Positions 1 to 8,175 of a stretch of 64,000 nt of DNA are shown here, one piece after another. The stretch spans positions 27,166 through 91,165 of the forward strand of contig NZ_JACCJY010000026.1 in the NCBI RefSeq assembly GCF_014596085.1, in the 5' to 3' direction. A model generated the notes under the pieces. It saw nothing but the letters and a program-made list of their open reading frames with translations. It was not told the origin of the DNA and ran no database searches. Both the position numbers and the translations under genes were made by a program. The stretch's first letter is position 1; every line of letters begins with the position of its first letter. This stretch comes from Azospirillum tabaci (lineage in GTDB: Bacteria > Pseudomonadota > Alphaproteobacteria > Azospirillales > Azospirillaceae).

Positions 1-439
1 CCAGCGTGCCGCAGACCGCCACCAGCGAGGCGGCGAAGCGCGGCGGATAGCCCTCGTTCGGCAGCAGCTTCACCGCCGCCGGGCCGAGCGCCACGGCGCA
101 GGCCACCGACGAGCCGTTGACCGCCGCGAAGAACACGCTGGACATGGCCAGCGCCAGGGCGACGCCGCCGCGGAACCAGCGGATCACCGTCCCGACCAGC
201 TCGAGGATGACCAGCGCGAGATTGCCGCGCGACATCAGGTTGCCGGCGAAGATGAAGAACGGGATGCAGACCAGCGCGTACTTGTCCACGGAGTCCCAGG
301 CCATCTGCGCGACCAGGACCACCGGGATGTTGAAGTTGAAGGTCAGCAGCCCGACCGCGATGACGCCCAGCGCCAGCGCGATGTGCACGCCCCCCGCCAC
401 GAGAAGCAGCAGGCTGACGACGGCGATGATGGATGTCAT
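1..439 (-). CDS. dctM: TRAP transporter large permease (DctM-type), 5' part only
   Basis: This is the first 146 codons of the large membrane subunit of a TRAP transporter; the rest lies beyond the left edge. TRAP large permeases form the sodium-driven channel that takes up organic acids delivered by a periplasmic binding protein. The translation starts MTSIIAVVSLLLLVAGGVHI and is strongly hydrophobic, with the conserved early segment IPFFIFAGNLMSRG and a later AAVNGSSVACAVALGP stretch typical of DctM. The ATG at 439 has a strong GGGGGAGG ribosome site. It follows the small permease by 44 bases in the same direction, so the two should be co-transcribed. The binding protein is probably the separate gene at 10459-11490. 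Confidence 0.9.
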   Translation of the reverse strand, partial: MTSIIAVVSLLLLVAGGVHIALALGVIAVGLLTFNFNIPVVLVAQMAWDSVDKYALVCIPFFIFAGNLMSRGNLALVILELVGTVIRWFRGGVALALAMSSVFFAAVNGSSVACAVALGPAAVKLLPNEGYPPRFAASLVAVCGTL

Positions 440-483
440 GGTGTTTCCTCCCCCTTACTGGGTTGCCCTTTTCTTATCGCCGC

Positions 484-1086
484 CTAGAGATTCTCGCCCT
501 CGGTGGGCGGATCGGGGTCCTGGCCGCGCAGCAGCAGGATGATGTTGCCGACGAAGGCGAAGCCGTAGAGCACCCCGCCCAGCGGCAGCACCAGCCGGAC
601 CATCCAGAGCGGCAGGTCGAGGTTGGATTCGGTGAACATGCCGATGGCCTGGAGGTGCGCGACCTCCTGAACTCCGGCGACCACCAGCAGCACGCTGAAG
701 CCCAGCCCGATCAGGCTGTTCACCCAGGAGAAGGCCAGCCGCAGCCCCTGCGGCATCATGTTGAGCAGCAGGTCCATGCGGATGTAGTGGCCGTGCCGCG
801 TGCCGACGCCCAGCGACAGGAGCACGCTCCACACCACCAGGAAGCGGACCAGCTCCTCCGCCCACCAGTGGCTTTCCGACAGGAGGGAGCGGCTGGACGC
901 CTCGTAGAACATGATGCCGATGGCCACCATCATCAGGATCGTGGCGACGTTCAGGAGGAGGCGGTCCTCGATGAAGCTCCACCAGCCCGGCAGGCCGCGC
1001 GGCTGGACCGCGCCGGCGGTCTGGGTGTCGGGAGCGACGGCTTGGCCGTGCGGAGACGCGGAGGTCAATGTATCGGTTCCCGGCAT
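484..1086 (-). CDS. dctQ: TRAP transporter small permease (DctQ-type)
   Basis: Membrane subunit of about 200 residues, the usual DctQ size. Several hydrophobic helices are visible, with the family pattern of a charged helix start WWAEELVRFLVVWSVLLSLG and a LPLWMVRLVLPLGGVLYGFAF segment near the end. DctQ partners DctM in the inner membrane. I chose the ATG at 1086 because GGAG lies about nine bases upstream; a GTG at 1104 in frame is possible but has no clear ribosome site. It lies just downstream of the amidase gene and just upstream of dctM on the same strand, placing substrate uptake in the same unit as the catabolic genes. Confidence 0.85.
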   Translation of the reverse strand: MPGTDTLTSASPHGQAVAPDTQTAGAVQPRGLPGWWSFIEDRLLLNVATILMMVAIGIMFYEASSRSLLSESHWWAEELVRFLVVWSVLLSLGVGTRHGHYIRMDLLLNMMPQGLRLAFSWVNSLIGLGFSVLLVVAGVQEVAHLQAIGMFTESNLDLPLWMVRLVLPLGGVLYGFAFVGNIILLLRGQDPDPPTEGENL

Positions 1087-1100
1087 GGGTGGAACTCCCT

Positions 1101-2489
1101 TCACGAGAAGACCTGTGTCTGGGGGACGCGGCTCAGCCAGCCGGCGGCGCGCTCATAGGCGTCGGCGATGCGCAGCAGCGTGGCTTCCGCCTGCGGGCGG
1201 CCGATGAGCTGCATGGCGATCGGCATCCCGTCCGGATCGAATCCGGCTGGCGTGACGAGCGCCGGCAGGCCCAGGTAGGAGACCGGGCGCGTCAGCGCCG
1301 CCACCCCGGCCACCACCGCGGCCATCGCCGGCCCGGCTCCCACGTCGGTCTGGGCGGCGGTCGGCACGCGGCTGCGCAGGGCGGGGACGAACAGCGCGTC
1401 GCATTGGGCGAAGGGGCCGTCGATCATCGCCCGGAGATGAAGCGCGCGAAGCTGCTTCGCCTGGAGGTAGGAGGCCGCCGGCACCATCAGCCCTTGCAGA
1501 AGCCGCGCGCGCACCTGCGGTCCGTAATCCTGCGGGCGCTCGCGCAGCCAGGGCGCATGGACGGCCGCCGCCTCCGGCGTGAAGACGAGGTTGGCGAGGT
1601 CGCCGTAGGGCTCGTGGTCGGGAATGTCCACGTCCACCACGCGGGCGCCGGCGCGCTCCAGCACCGCCCGCGCCCGCTCCAGCGCGGCGGCCACGGCGGG
1701 GTCGAGGCCGTCGTAATAGAATTGGCGTGGAATGCCCAGCCGCAGCCCCTCGACCCCCTGGCCGATGCCGTCCACGGCGTCCGTCCGCCCGGTGATGACC
1801 GAGAACAGCGTCGCCGCGTCCTCCGCGCTGCGGGCCAGCGGGCCGACACAGTCCAGGCTTTCCGACAGCGGCATCACGCCGGCCATCGGCGTCGCCCCCT
1901 GCGTCGGCTTCAGCCCGACCACGCCGCACAGCGCCGCCGGAAGCCGCACCGACCCGCCGGTGTCCGAGCCCAGCGAGCCGAAGGCCAGCCGCCCCGCCAC
2001 CGCCGCTCCGGAGCCGGAGGAGGAGCCGCCGGTGATGCGGTCGGGGTCCCAGGGGTTGCGGCAGCGACCGAGATGGGCGTTGTGCCCGGTCGGCCCCATG
2101 GCGAATTCCGCCATGTGGAGCGTGCCGAGCGTCACCGCCCCGGCCGCGTCCAGCCGCTCCAGCACCGTGGCCGTCCGCTCCGGGCGGAAGCCGCCGCGGA
2201 TCGTCGGGGAGCCGCAGGTGCAGCGCTTGCCAGCGCGATAAAACATGTCCTTGTGGGCCAGCGGCACGCCGTGCAGCGGCCCACGCGGCCGTCCGGCCCG
2301 CGCCTCCCTGTCGGCGACGCGGGCGGCGGCCAGCGCCTCCTCCGGCTCGACCGACAGGAAAGCGTTGAGCGTCGGATTCAGCCGGTCGATGCGGTCCAGA
2401 CAGGCGTCGACCAGGGCTTCCGCCCGCAGCGCGCCGTCGCGGACCGCCCTTGCGGCGTCCGTCAGGGTCAGCGATGTGGGATCGGTCAT
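1101..2489 (-). CDS. amidase (amidase signature / AtzE-like)
   Basis: Amidase-signature enzyme of 462 residues that hydrolyses a C-N amide bond. The Ser-cisSer-Lys triad is visible: Lys in PLAHKDMFY, the first Ser in the GGSSSGSGAAVA block and the nucleophilic Ser in SDTGGSVR. The ATG at 2489 overlaps the stop of the small upstream gene by four bases (ATGA), so translation is coupled. That small gene looks like the AtzG-type partner needed by AtzE-class hydrolases. The substrate is unknown; being between a CoA-type catabolic set and TRAP permeases suggests an amide or carboxybiuret-like compound, but this is inference. Glutamyl-tRNA amidotransferase subunit A is unlikely given the context. 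Confidence 0.88.
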   Translation of the reverse strand: MTDPTSLTLTDAARAVRDGALRAEALVDACLDRIDRLNPTLNAFLSVEPEEALAAARVADREARAGRPRGPLHGVPLAHKDMFYRAGKRCTCGSPTIRGGFRPERTATVLERLDAAGAVTLGTLHMAEFAMGPTGHNAHLGRCRNPWDPDRITGGSSSGSGAAVAGRLAFGSLGSDTGGSVRLPAALCGVVGLKPTQGATPMAGVMPLSESLDCVGPLARSAEDAATLFSVITGRTDAVDGIGQGVEGLRLGIPRQFYYDGLDPAVAAALERARAVLERAGARVVDVDIPDHEPYGDLANLVFTPEAAAVHAPWLRERPQDYGPQVRARLLQGLMVPAASYLQAKQLRALHLRAMIDGPFAQCDALFVPALRSRVPTAAQTDVGAGPAMAAVVAGVAALTRPVSYLGLPALVTPAGFDPDGMPIAMQLIGRPQAEATLLRIADAYERAAGWLSRVPQTQVFS

Positions 2490-2722
2490 GCCAGCTCCCC
2501 GGCAATGGTTCCGGCGGCGATGGTCCCGGCCACCAGCGCGGCATGGGCGCCCAGCGGCACGTCGAACAGCGAGCCGCCGGGATGCGCCGCCGCCAGCACG
2601 CCCGGCACGGCGGCCAGCAGGCGCCCGCACAGGGCGGCGTCGGCATCGTCCAGGGTCACCCCCTGAATCCTGGCCAGGGTCCGCGCGCAAGCCGCGGCGT
2701 CCCCGATGAGGTTTTCCGTCAT
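2486..2722 (-). CDS. small AtzG-like (DUF4089-type) protein, amidase partner
   Basis: A 78-residue protein directly upstream of the amidase, sharing an ATGA stop/start with it. It is mostly helical and alanine-rich, with an N-terminal helix (LIGDAAACARTLARIQGV) and a C-terminal AALVAGTIAAGTI helix. In cyanuric-acid catabolism, AtzG is a small protein that binds the amidase-signature enzyme AtzE and stabilises it. Position, size and translational coupling here fit that role. The family call rests mainly on context and general character, not on an unmistakable motif, so it could also be an unrelated helical protein. Confidence 0.6.
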   Translation of the reverse strand: MTENLIGDAAACARTLARIQGVTLDDADAALCGRLLAAVPGVLAAAHPGGSLFDVPLGAHAALVAGTIAAGTIAGELA

Positions 2723-2798
2723 TCCTTCCCTCCCTTCCGGTGCTGTCCCCGCGCGGCTCTTCCGGCCGTTCGCCGCGGGCAGGGCCTTAATGACCCCC

Positions 2799-3563
2799 TT
2801 ACCCGGATCGTTGCAGCGTCATTTCATAGCGGTATCGTCCGGCCGCGTGGCTGCTGACCGCCACCTCCAGCGCGTTTCCTTCGGCGTCCAGATAATGGCG
2901 GATCACCACCAGGATCGGGGTGCCGACCTCCACCGACAGGCGGGACGCGAGATTGGCGTCCGCCGAGGTGGCCTCGATCGATTGCACGACCTCCTCGATG
3001 CGCAGGCCGTAGCGGCTTTCCAGCACCGCGTAGACGGCGACCGGAAAGGTGCCGATGGCCTGGGCCACGTCGTCGAAGGCGGCGGGCAGGAACACCTCGG
3101 TGTAGCAGAGCGGAGTCCGCTCCCCCGGCTGGCGGCGCAGCGCCACCACCCGGACCCAGGGCGTGTCCGGCTGGGAGCGCAGAAGCTCCGCCGTCCGCCC
3201 CTCCACCAGGATCTTCTCCACCGCCAGCACCTCCAGCCGGGTGGAGGAGGCGTACTGCCCGATCTCCGCGAGGCTGGACAGCGTGTTGTGGAACCGCCCG
3301 TCGGGGCGGGCGGCGGTCACCACCGATCCCGAGCCCTGACGGCGCGCGATCAGGCCGAGATCCTGGAGCCGGCGCAGCGCCTCCCGCACCGTGTAGCGGC
3401 TGGCGGAGAAGCGCAGGCACAGCTCCTGCTCGGTCGGCAGCCGTTCGCCGACCCCGACCCGTCCGTCCGAGATGTCGGCGCGCAGCGCGTCCAGGATCTC
3501 CTGGAAGCGCGGCCCCTCCGCGGCGGACGGGCGGACGGAGGCCGGGCGAACGGCGGACTTCAC
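2799..3563 (-). CDS. GntR-family transcriptional regulator with UTRA ligand domain
   Basis: 254-residue regulator. Residues roughly 20-85 form the GntR winged helix, with the diagnostic LPTEQELCLRF and REALRRLQDLGLI segments. The remaining 150 residues form a UTRA effector domain ending in VVIRHYLDAEGNALE and the final RYRYEM strand. The start is a GTG at 3563 overlapping the CoA-transferase stop by four bases (GTGA), so it is made from the same message as the enzymes it probably controls. Palindromes TTGTACGTACAA at 8130 and TTGTCCGTACAA at 10359 are candidate operators. The effector is likely the substrate or a CoA intermediate of the pathway; no ligand can be read from sequence. Confidence 0.9.
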   Translation of the reverse strand: MKSAVRPASVRPSAAEGPRFQEILDALRADISDGRVGVGERLPTEQELCLRFSASRYTVREALRRLQDLGLIARRQGSGSVVTAARPDGRFHNTLSSLAEIGQYASSTRLEVLAVEKILVEGRTAELLRSQPDTPWVRVVALRRQPGERTPLCYTEVFLPAAFDDVAQAIGTFPVAVYAVLESRYGLRIEEVVQSIEATSADANLASRLSVEVGTPILVVIRHYLDAEGNALEVAVSSHAAGRYRYEMTLQRSG

Positions 3564-4750
3564 AGCGCCCCCTGCTCGCGCAGGGCGGCGATGCGCTCCG
3601 GCCCGATGCCGATGCGGCCCAGGACATCCTCGGTGTCGGCGCCCAGCGCCGGGGCGGTGCGGGTGGGAAGCCGCTCGCCGCCGATGCGCACCGGCCCGGT
3701 CAGCATCCGCACCCCGCCGGACCCGTCCGGGTAGGAGAAGTCGGCCACCCGGTCGCTGTCGCGGACGAAGGGGTTCTCCAGCGATTGCGCGATGTCGAGG
3801 ACCGGGGCGGCGGGAACGGCACCGCCGAGGATCTCCACCCACTCCGCCGTGTCGCGCTGGCCGAGCACCTCGTCCAGCAGGACGGTGAGCAGCTCGCGGT
3901 TGGCGAGCCGGTCCTTGAAGCTGCGGAAGCGCGGATCCTCGCCCCATTCCGGCTTGCCGATCTTGTCGCAGAAGACCGGCCAGAACTTCTCCTTGTTGCA
4001 CATCACGAACAGCCAGCCGTCGCGCGTGCGGTAGAGCTGCGACGGGGTCAGGGACGGATGCGCGGAGCGCGGCTCCCGCCCCTGGTTGTGGCCGCCGTTG
4101 AGGTACCAGGTGGCGAGATAGGTCATGTTGTGCAGCGCCGTGTCGAACAGGCTGACGTCCACGTCCGAGCCTTTGCCGCTGGCCCGCGCCCCGACCACGC
4201 CGGAGACAAGGCCGAAGGCGGTCATCAGGCCGGTCATCATGTCCACCACCGACATGCCGAAGCGGGCGGGCGGGCCGTCCGGCTCGCCGGTCACCGACAG
4301 GTAGCCGGCCTCCGCCTGCATCAGATAGTCGTAGCCCGGCCAAGCCCGCCGCGGCCCCGTGCGCCCGTAGGCGGACAGGTGGGCGCAGACGATCTTCGGG
4401 TTGACCGCCTTCAGATGCTCGTAGGTCAGGCCCAGCTTGTCCGGCAGGTCGCCGCGCAGGTTGTCCAGCACGGCGTCGGCGTGGCGCACCAGCTCGTGCA
4501 GCACCGCCATGCCCTCGGGGTGCTTCAGGTTGAGGGTGATGCTGCGCTTGTTGCGGTTGAAGGACTGGTAGAAGTGGCTGTTGCCGGGGCCGAAGAAATG
4601 GGGGCCGACATGCCGGCCGACCTCGCCGCCCTCGGCGGGATTCTCGACCTTGATGACTTCGGCCCCGAGATCGGCCAGCAGCATGGTGCCGAACGGGCCG
4701 GCGCCGTATTGCTCCACGGCGATGACGGTGACGCCTTCGAGGGGTAGCAC
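3560..4750 (-). CDS. CaiB/BaiF family (type III) CoA-transferase
   Basis: 396 residues, the usual length for a type III CoA-transferase. These enzymes move CoA from a donor such as succinyl-CoA to a carboxylic acid. The N-terminal Rossmann part is clear (LLADLGAEVIKVENP), followed by NRNKRSITLNLKHPEG and the GMSVVDMMTGLMTAFG block. Asp170 in that block matches the catalytic aspartate near position 169 that forms the acyl anhydride. I chose GTG 4750 because AGGGAGA precedes it by about seven bases. Its neighbours (acyl-CoA dehydrogenase, MaoC hydratase, CitE-like lyase) suggest it is the activation step. The substrate is not determined; succinate-like donors and dicarboxylate acceptors are common in this family. 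Confidence 0.9.
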   Translation of the reverse strand: MLPLEGVTVIAVEQYGAGPFGTMLLADLGAEVIKVENPAEGGEVGRHVGPHFFGPGNSHFYQSFNRNKRSITLNLKHPEGMAVLHELVRHADAVLDNLRGDLPDKLGLTYEHLKAVNPKIVCAHLSAYGRTGPRRAWPGYDYLMQAEAGYLSVTGEPDGPPARFGMSVVDMMTGLMTAFGLVSGVVGARASGKGSDVDVSLFDTALHNMTYLATWYLNGGHNQGREPRSAHPSLTPSQLYRTRDGWLFVMCNKEKFWPVFCDKIGKPEWGEDPRFRSFKDRLANRELLTVLLDEVLGQRDTAEWVEILGGAVPAAPVLDIAQSLENPFVRDSDRVADFSYPDGSGGVRMLTGPVRIGGERLPTRTAPALGADTEDVLGRIGIGPERIAALREQGAL

Positions 4751-4805
4751 GCGGTGTCTCCCTGGTGGGGGTGTGCGGGGTGTGGAGTGTGGGGGTGGTT
4801 GCACT

Positions 4806-4850
4806 GGCCCCCCACCCAACCCTCCCCCGCTGACGCAGGGGAGGGCTTTT
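4806..4850 (-). repeat. dispersed GC-rich palindromic repeat (copy 1)
   Basis: Between the acyl-CoA dehydrogenase and CoA-transferase genes. CCCTCCCC (4820-4827) pairs with GGGGAGGG (4838-4845), followed by CTTTT on the plus strand. Read on the minus strand it contains GCGGGGGAGGGTTGGG and then a G-run, matching the copies near 27784 and 63786. It may act as a weak processing or attenuation hairpin within the operon. Confidence 0.6.
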
Positions 4851-4854
4851 CTCC

Positions 4855-6033
4855 TCACACCGGATTCTGTTCGATCAGCCGCTTGGCGATGATGATGCGC
4901 TGGATTTCGTTGGTGCCCTCGCCGATGCACAGCAGGGGGGCGTCGCGGTAGAGCCGCTCCACCACGAACTCCTTGGAATAGCCGTAGCCGCCGTGGATGC
5001 GCATGGCGTCCAGGGAGTTCTCCACCGCCGCCTCGGAGGCGAAGAGCTTGGCCATGCCGGCCTCGTAGTCGCAGCGCTCGCCGCGGTCGAGCGCCTTGGC
5101 CGCCTGCTGGACGAGGAGCCGCGCCGCGGAGACGCGGGTCGCCATGTCGGCCAGCTTCATCGCCACGGCCTGATGCTCATGGATCGGCTTGCCGAAGGTC
5201 TTGCGCTGCTGGCTGTACTTGACGGACTCGTCCAGCGCCGCCTGGGCAACGCCGACGCCGCGCGACGCCACGTTGACGCGGCCCAGCTCCAGCCCGGAGA
5301 TGGCGCAGGCCATGCCGCGGCCCTCGACCCCGCCGATCAGCCGGTCGGCCGGGACGCGGTAGTCCTCGAAGACCAGCTCGGCGGAATCGATGCCCTTGTA
5401 GCCCAGCTTCTCCAGCTTGCGGCTGACCTTGAAGCCCGGCCCCTTCTCAGCCAGGAACATCGTCATGCCCTTGTGGCGGGGCTGCGCCGTCGGATCGGTC
5501 TTGACCAGAAGGGCGAAGCAGCTTCCCTGGATGCCGTTGGTGATCCAGGTCTTCGAGCCGTTGATGACGTAATCGTCGCCGTCGCGCTTGGCCACCGTGC
5601 GGATGGCCTGCAGGTCGGTGCCGCAGTCCGGCTCCGTCAGAGCGAGGCCGCCGCGCAGCTCGCCGGTGGCGAAGCGCGGCAGGAAGGCGGCCTTCTGCTC
5701 CTCCGTCCCCGTCTTGGTGACGATGAAGGCCATGATCAGGTGCGAATTGATGATGCCGGACAGCGACATCCACACCGAGGAGATGCGCTCGATCATCTTG
5801 GCGTAGGTGGAGGGGCGCAGGCCCAGCCCGCCGTATTCCTCGGGGATCGTCGCCCCGAACAGGCCCAGCTCCTTCATCCGCTCGACGATCTCGTCGGGGT
5901 AGGTGTCGTCATGCTCCAGCTTCAGGGCGACCGGCCGGACATGGCGGTCGAGGAAGCGGTCCACGCTGTCGAGGATCAGGCGGTCCTGCTCGTCGCGTTC
6001 CGCGTCGGTCATGCTGGTGGTGGTCTCGCTCAT
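4855..6033 (-). CDS. acyl-CoA dehydrogenase
   Basis: 392-residue FAD enzyme that introduces a 2,3-double bond into an acyl-CoA and passes electrons to ETF. Visible landmarks are FGATIPEEYGGLGL in the N-terminal helical domain, LALTEPDCGTDL and KTWITNG in the middle beta domain, and MRIHGGYGYSKEFVVERLYRDA near the C-terminus. The catalytic glutamate is Glu372 in CIGEGTNE. The ATG at 6033 gives MSETTTSMTD. It sits between MmgE/PrpD and the CoA-transferase on one strand, consistent with oxidation of the CoA ester before hydration by the MaoC protein. The acyl substrate cannot be told from sequence. Confidence 0.92.
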   Translation of the reverse strand: MSETTTSMTDAERDEQDRLILDSVDRFLDRHVRPVALKLEHDDTYPDEIVERMKELGLFGATIPEEYGGLGLRPSTYAKMIERISSVWMSLSGIINSHLIMAFIVTKTGTEEQKAAFLPRFATGELRGGLALTEPDCGTDLQAIRTVAKRDGDDYVINGSKTWITNGIQGSCFALLVKTDPTAQPRHKGMTMFLAEKGPGFKVSRKLEKLGYKGIDSAELVFEDYRVPADRLIGGVEGRGMACAISGLELGRVNVASRGVGVAQAALDESVKYSQQRKTFGKPIHEHQAVAMKLADMATRVSAARLLVQQAAKALDRGERCDYEAGMAKLFASEAAVENSLDAMRIHGGYGYSKEFVVERLYRDAPLLCIGEGTNEIQRIIIAKRLIEQNPV

Positions 6034-6056
6034 GGCGTGTTTCCCGGTTTGGATGG

Positions 6057-7463
6057 TCAGCGGACGGACGGCGACAGCACGGACAGGGAGTCCGCCGCGC
6101 GCGGGCTGGCGTCGAGGCCGAGGACGGCGTCGGCGATGCGCGCCGCGGCGGTCTCGTGCACGGCCATGGCGGCGTTGCCGCGGTACTTGTCCACGATCTC
6201 GGCGTTGGACAGCGGGCGGTCGGCGGCCCCGCGGTTGATGTGCTCGCGGTGGCGCAGCTCGCGCCCGTCGTCGAGCGTGATGATCAGCTCGCCCGAATAA
6301 GCCTTGGGGAAGGGCGAGTCCGGGTCGTGGCGGTAGGACACCTTCGACGCGATGTCGAGGATCGCCGCGTCGCCCAGCGCGTCGTTCTCCAGCTCCGCCA
6401 GGGTCAGGCGCCCGCGCACCAGCGCGGCGGCGACCAGGAAGGGCACGCTGAACTGCGCGTCGTAGGAGTTGGAGGGCCGCTTCTTGTTGGCCTCCGGCTC
6501 GCAGACGGTCTTGACGACCTGCTCGGGCACCAGCGCCTCGATGCGGCGGATGCGCGCGAGGTCGAGGCCGTCGCGGCGCAGCTCCAGGGCGGCGTCCACG
6601 CAGGCGTGGGTGAAGTGGCAGGCCGGATAGGGCTTGATCGCCGTCGCCATCAGCTCCCACGTCTCGCCGAGGCCGGCGGTGGTGATGCCCAGCTCGGCGC
6701 GCCCGGCCTCCTTGCCGAGATAGGCGTTGAACAGGCCGAAGCGGCCCTCATAGGGGCGGGTGACGCCGGTGAAGCCCTCGCGGGCCAGCGCCGCCGCGGT
6801 GATGCCCGCCGCCGCCGCCCAGCCGGGATGCAGGCGCTTGTTCCAGGCGCCGTCCTGCAGGAACTCCAGGCTGCCGCTCGCCATCGACAGGGCGATGCCC
6901 TGGGCGGCGGCGAGCTGCGCGCGGGTCAGGCCGAGCAGACGGCCGGCGGCTAGCGCGCAGCCGAACACGCCGATCATGCCCGTCGGGTGGAAGCCCACCT
7001 GGTGGAAGCCGCCGCGCGCCACCGCGCCGAGCCGGGCCGCCACCTCGACGCCCAGCACATAGGCGCTGACCACGGAACGGCCGTCCGCCCCGGTCATCGC
7101 CGCCGCCGACAGCACGGCGGGCATCACGCTGGCCGTCGGGTGGATGACGCCGCCGATGTGGGTGTCGTCGTAGTCGAGGCCGTGGCAGAGCAGCCCGTTG
7201 ACCGTCGCCGCGTCGCGGGCGGGCAGCGAGGCGGGCATGCCGATCACCGGCACCGGCCCCTCCCCCGCCAGCCCGCGCAGGGCGGTCAGCGTCTTGTGGG
7301 CGAAGTCGTAGCGCGTCGAGGCGAGCGCGATGCCCACGGCGTCCAGCATGTGGTGCGGCGCGCGGGTGCGGACCTCCGCCGGGATGGCGTCGTCGGGGGT
7401 GTCGGCGACGAAGGCCGCCAGCGTGGCGGCGATCGAGTTGCTGGTCGGATCGGTGGCGGGCAT
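6057..7463 (-). CDS. MmgE/PrpD family protein
   Basis: 468 residues across the full MmgE/PrpD fold. The family includes 2-methylcitrate dehydratase and cis-aconitate decarboxylase. Seen are the N-terminal helical segment with HHMLDAVGIALAST, the LCHGLDYDDTHIGGVIHPTA motif that lines the active site, KPYPACHFTHACVDAALEL in the middle, and EHINRGAADRPLS near the end. ATG 7463 follows a strong GGGAGG site. It is not in a methylcitrate cluster (no prpB or prpC nearby), so a specific dehydratase or decarboxylase name is not justified. In this operon it probably acts on the free acid or on a product of the CoA pathway. Confidence 0.88.
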   Translation of the reverse strand: MPATDPTSNSIAATLAAFVADTPDDAIPAEVRTRAPHHMLDAVGIALASTRYDFAHKTLTALRGLAGEGPVPVIGMPASLPARDAATVNGLLCHGLDYDDTHIGGVIHPTASVMPAVLSAAAMTGADGRSVVSAYVLGVEVAARLGAVARGGFHQVGFHPTGMIGVFGCALAAGRLLGLTRAQLAAAQGIALSMASGSLEFLQDGAWNKRLHPGWAAAAGITAAALAREGFTGVTRPYEGRFGLFNAYLGKEAGRAELGITTAGLGETWELMATAIKPYPACHFTHACVDAALELRRDGLDLARIRRIEALVPEQVVKTVCEPEANKKRPSNSYDAQFSVPFLVAAALVRGRLTLAELENDALGDAAILDIASKVSYRHDPDSPFPKAYSGELIITLDDGRELRHREHINRGAADRPLSNAEIVDKYRGNAAMAVHETAAARIADAVLGLDASPRAADSLSVLSPSVR

Positions 7464-7542
7464 GGTTCCTCCCTTTGTTCTTTTCAGGCCGTCGGTGCTT
7501 TCGGGTTGTCCGGATCAGTCGCCCCGGATCGATCGTCCCGGA

Positions 7543-8040
7543 TCAGTCACCGATGCCGTGGCCCCGCTTGGGGACGAGGCTGGCCCGCTCGAAGGTCACG
7601 AAGACCGTACCGTCGGCCTTGTAGCCCTCGGTGTAGGTGGTCACGATGCCCTGGGTCGGGCGCTTCTTGGATTCGCGGACGTCCAGCACCTTGGAGCGCG
7701 CGTAGATCGTGTCACCGGGGAAGACCGGGGCGACCAGCTTGATCTCCTTCCAGCCGAGGTTGGCGACGGACTTGTAGGAGACGTCGTCCACCGTCATGCC
7801 CAGCACCATGGCCAGCGTCAGGCCGCTGTTGACCAGCGGCTTGCCGAATTCCGACTTCTCGGCGAAGGCGTGGTCGCAGTGCATGGGGTGGCGGTTCATC
7901 GTCAGCAGGCTGAACTGGATGTTGTCCGCTTCGGTGATGGTCCGGCCGGGGCGGTGCTCGTAGACATCGCCGACGGTGAAATCCTCGAGGTAGCGGCCAA
8001 GGTCGGCGACGATGGTCCGCGGTTCCTGAACATCGGGCAT
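7543..8040 (-). CDS. MaoC-like (R)-specific enoyl-CoA hydratase family protein
   Basis: 165-residue single hot-dog domain. The core motif reads TMNRHPMHCDHAFAE. In (R)-hydratases of the D-x-N-P-x-H type the catalytic pair is Asp and His; here His54 is kept, but the Asp position reads Asn49. That variant is familiar from MaoC proteins annotated in dicarboxylyl-CoA hydration, so I read it as a hydratase for an unusual acyl-CoA, not a dead enzyme. The rest is typical: FGKPLVNSGLTLAMVLGM and GDTIYARSKVLDVRESK. I chose ATG 8040 (MPDVQEP); an upstream ATG at 8094 has no ribosome site. It is the first gene of the minus-strand operon, divergent from the CitE-like lyase. Confidence 0.88.
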   Translation of the reverse strand: MPDVQEPRTIVADLGRYLEDFTVGDVYEHRPGRTITEADNIQFSLLTMNRHPMHCDHAFAEKSEFGKPLVNSGLTLAMVLGMTVDDVSYKSVANLGWKEIKLVAPVFPGDTIYARSKVLDVRESKKRPTQGIVTTYTEGYKADGTVFVTFERASLVPKRGHGIGD

Positions 8041-8129
8041 GGGCGGGCGTCTCTTGTCTGCGGATCGAAGGGATGAGTGCAGGGCGCCGATCATTTCAAG
8101 GTGACATGTTCAGCGCGTGTGATAGCATG

Positions 8130-8141
8130 TTGTACGTACAA
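8130..8141. promoter_or_regulatory. candidate GntR operator TTGTACGTACAA
   Basis: A perfect 12-bp palindrome in the 135-bp divergent region between the MaoC and CitE-like genes. It differs by one base from the site at 10359-10370, upstream of the TRAP binding protein. The GntR/UTRA gene lies within the same cluster, so this is its most likely target. Confidence 0.6.
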
Positions 8142-8175
8142 ATAACACGCCCCCTCACCCTTGGAAAGCGTTTTC

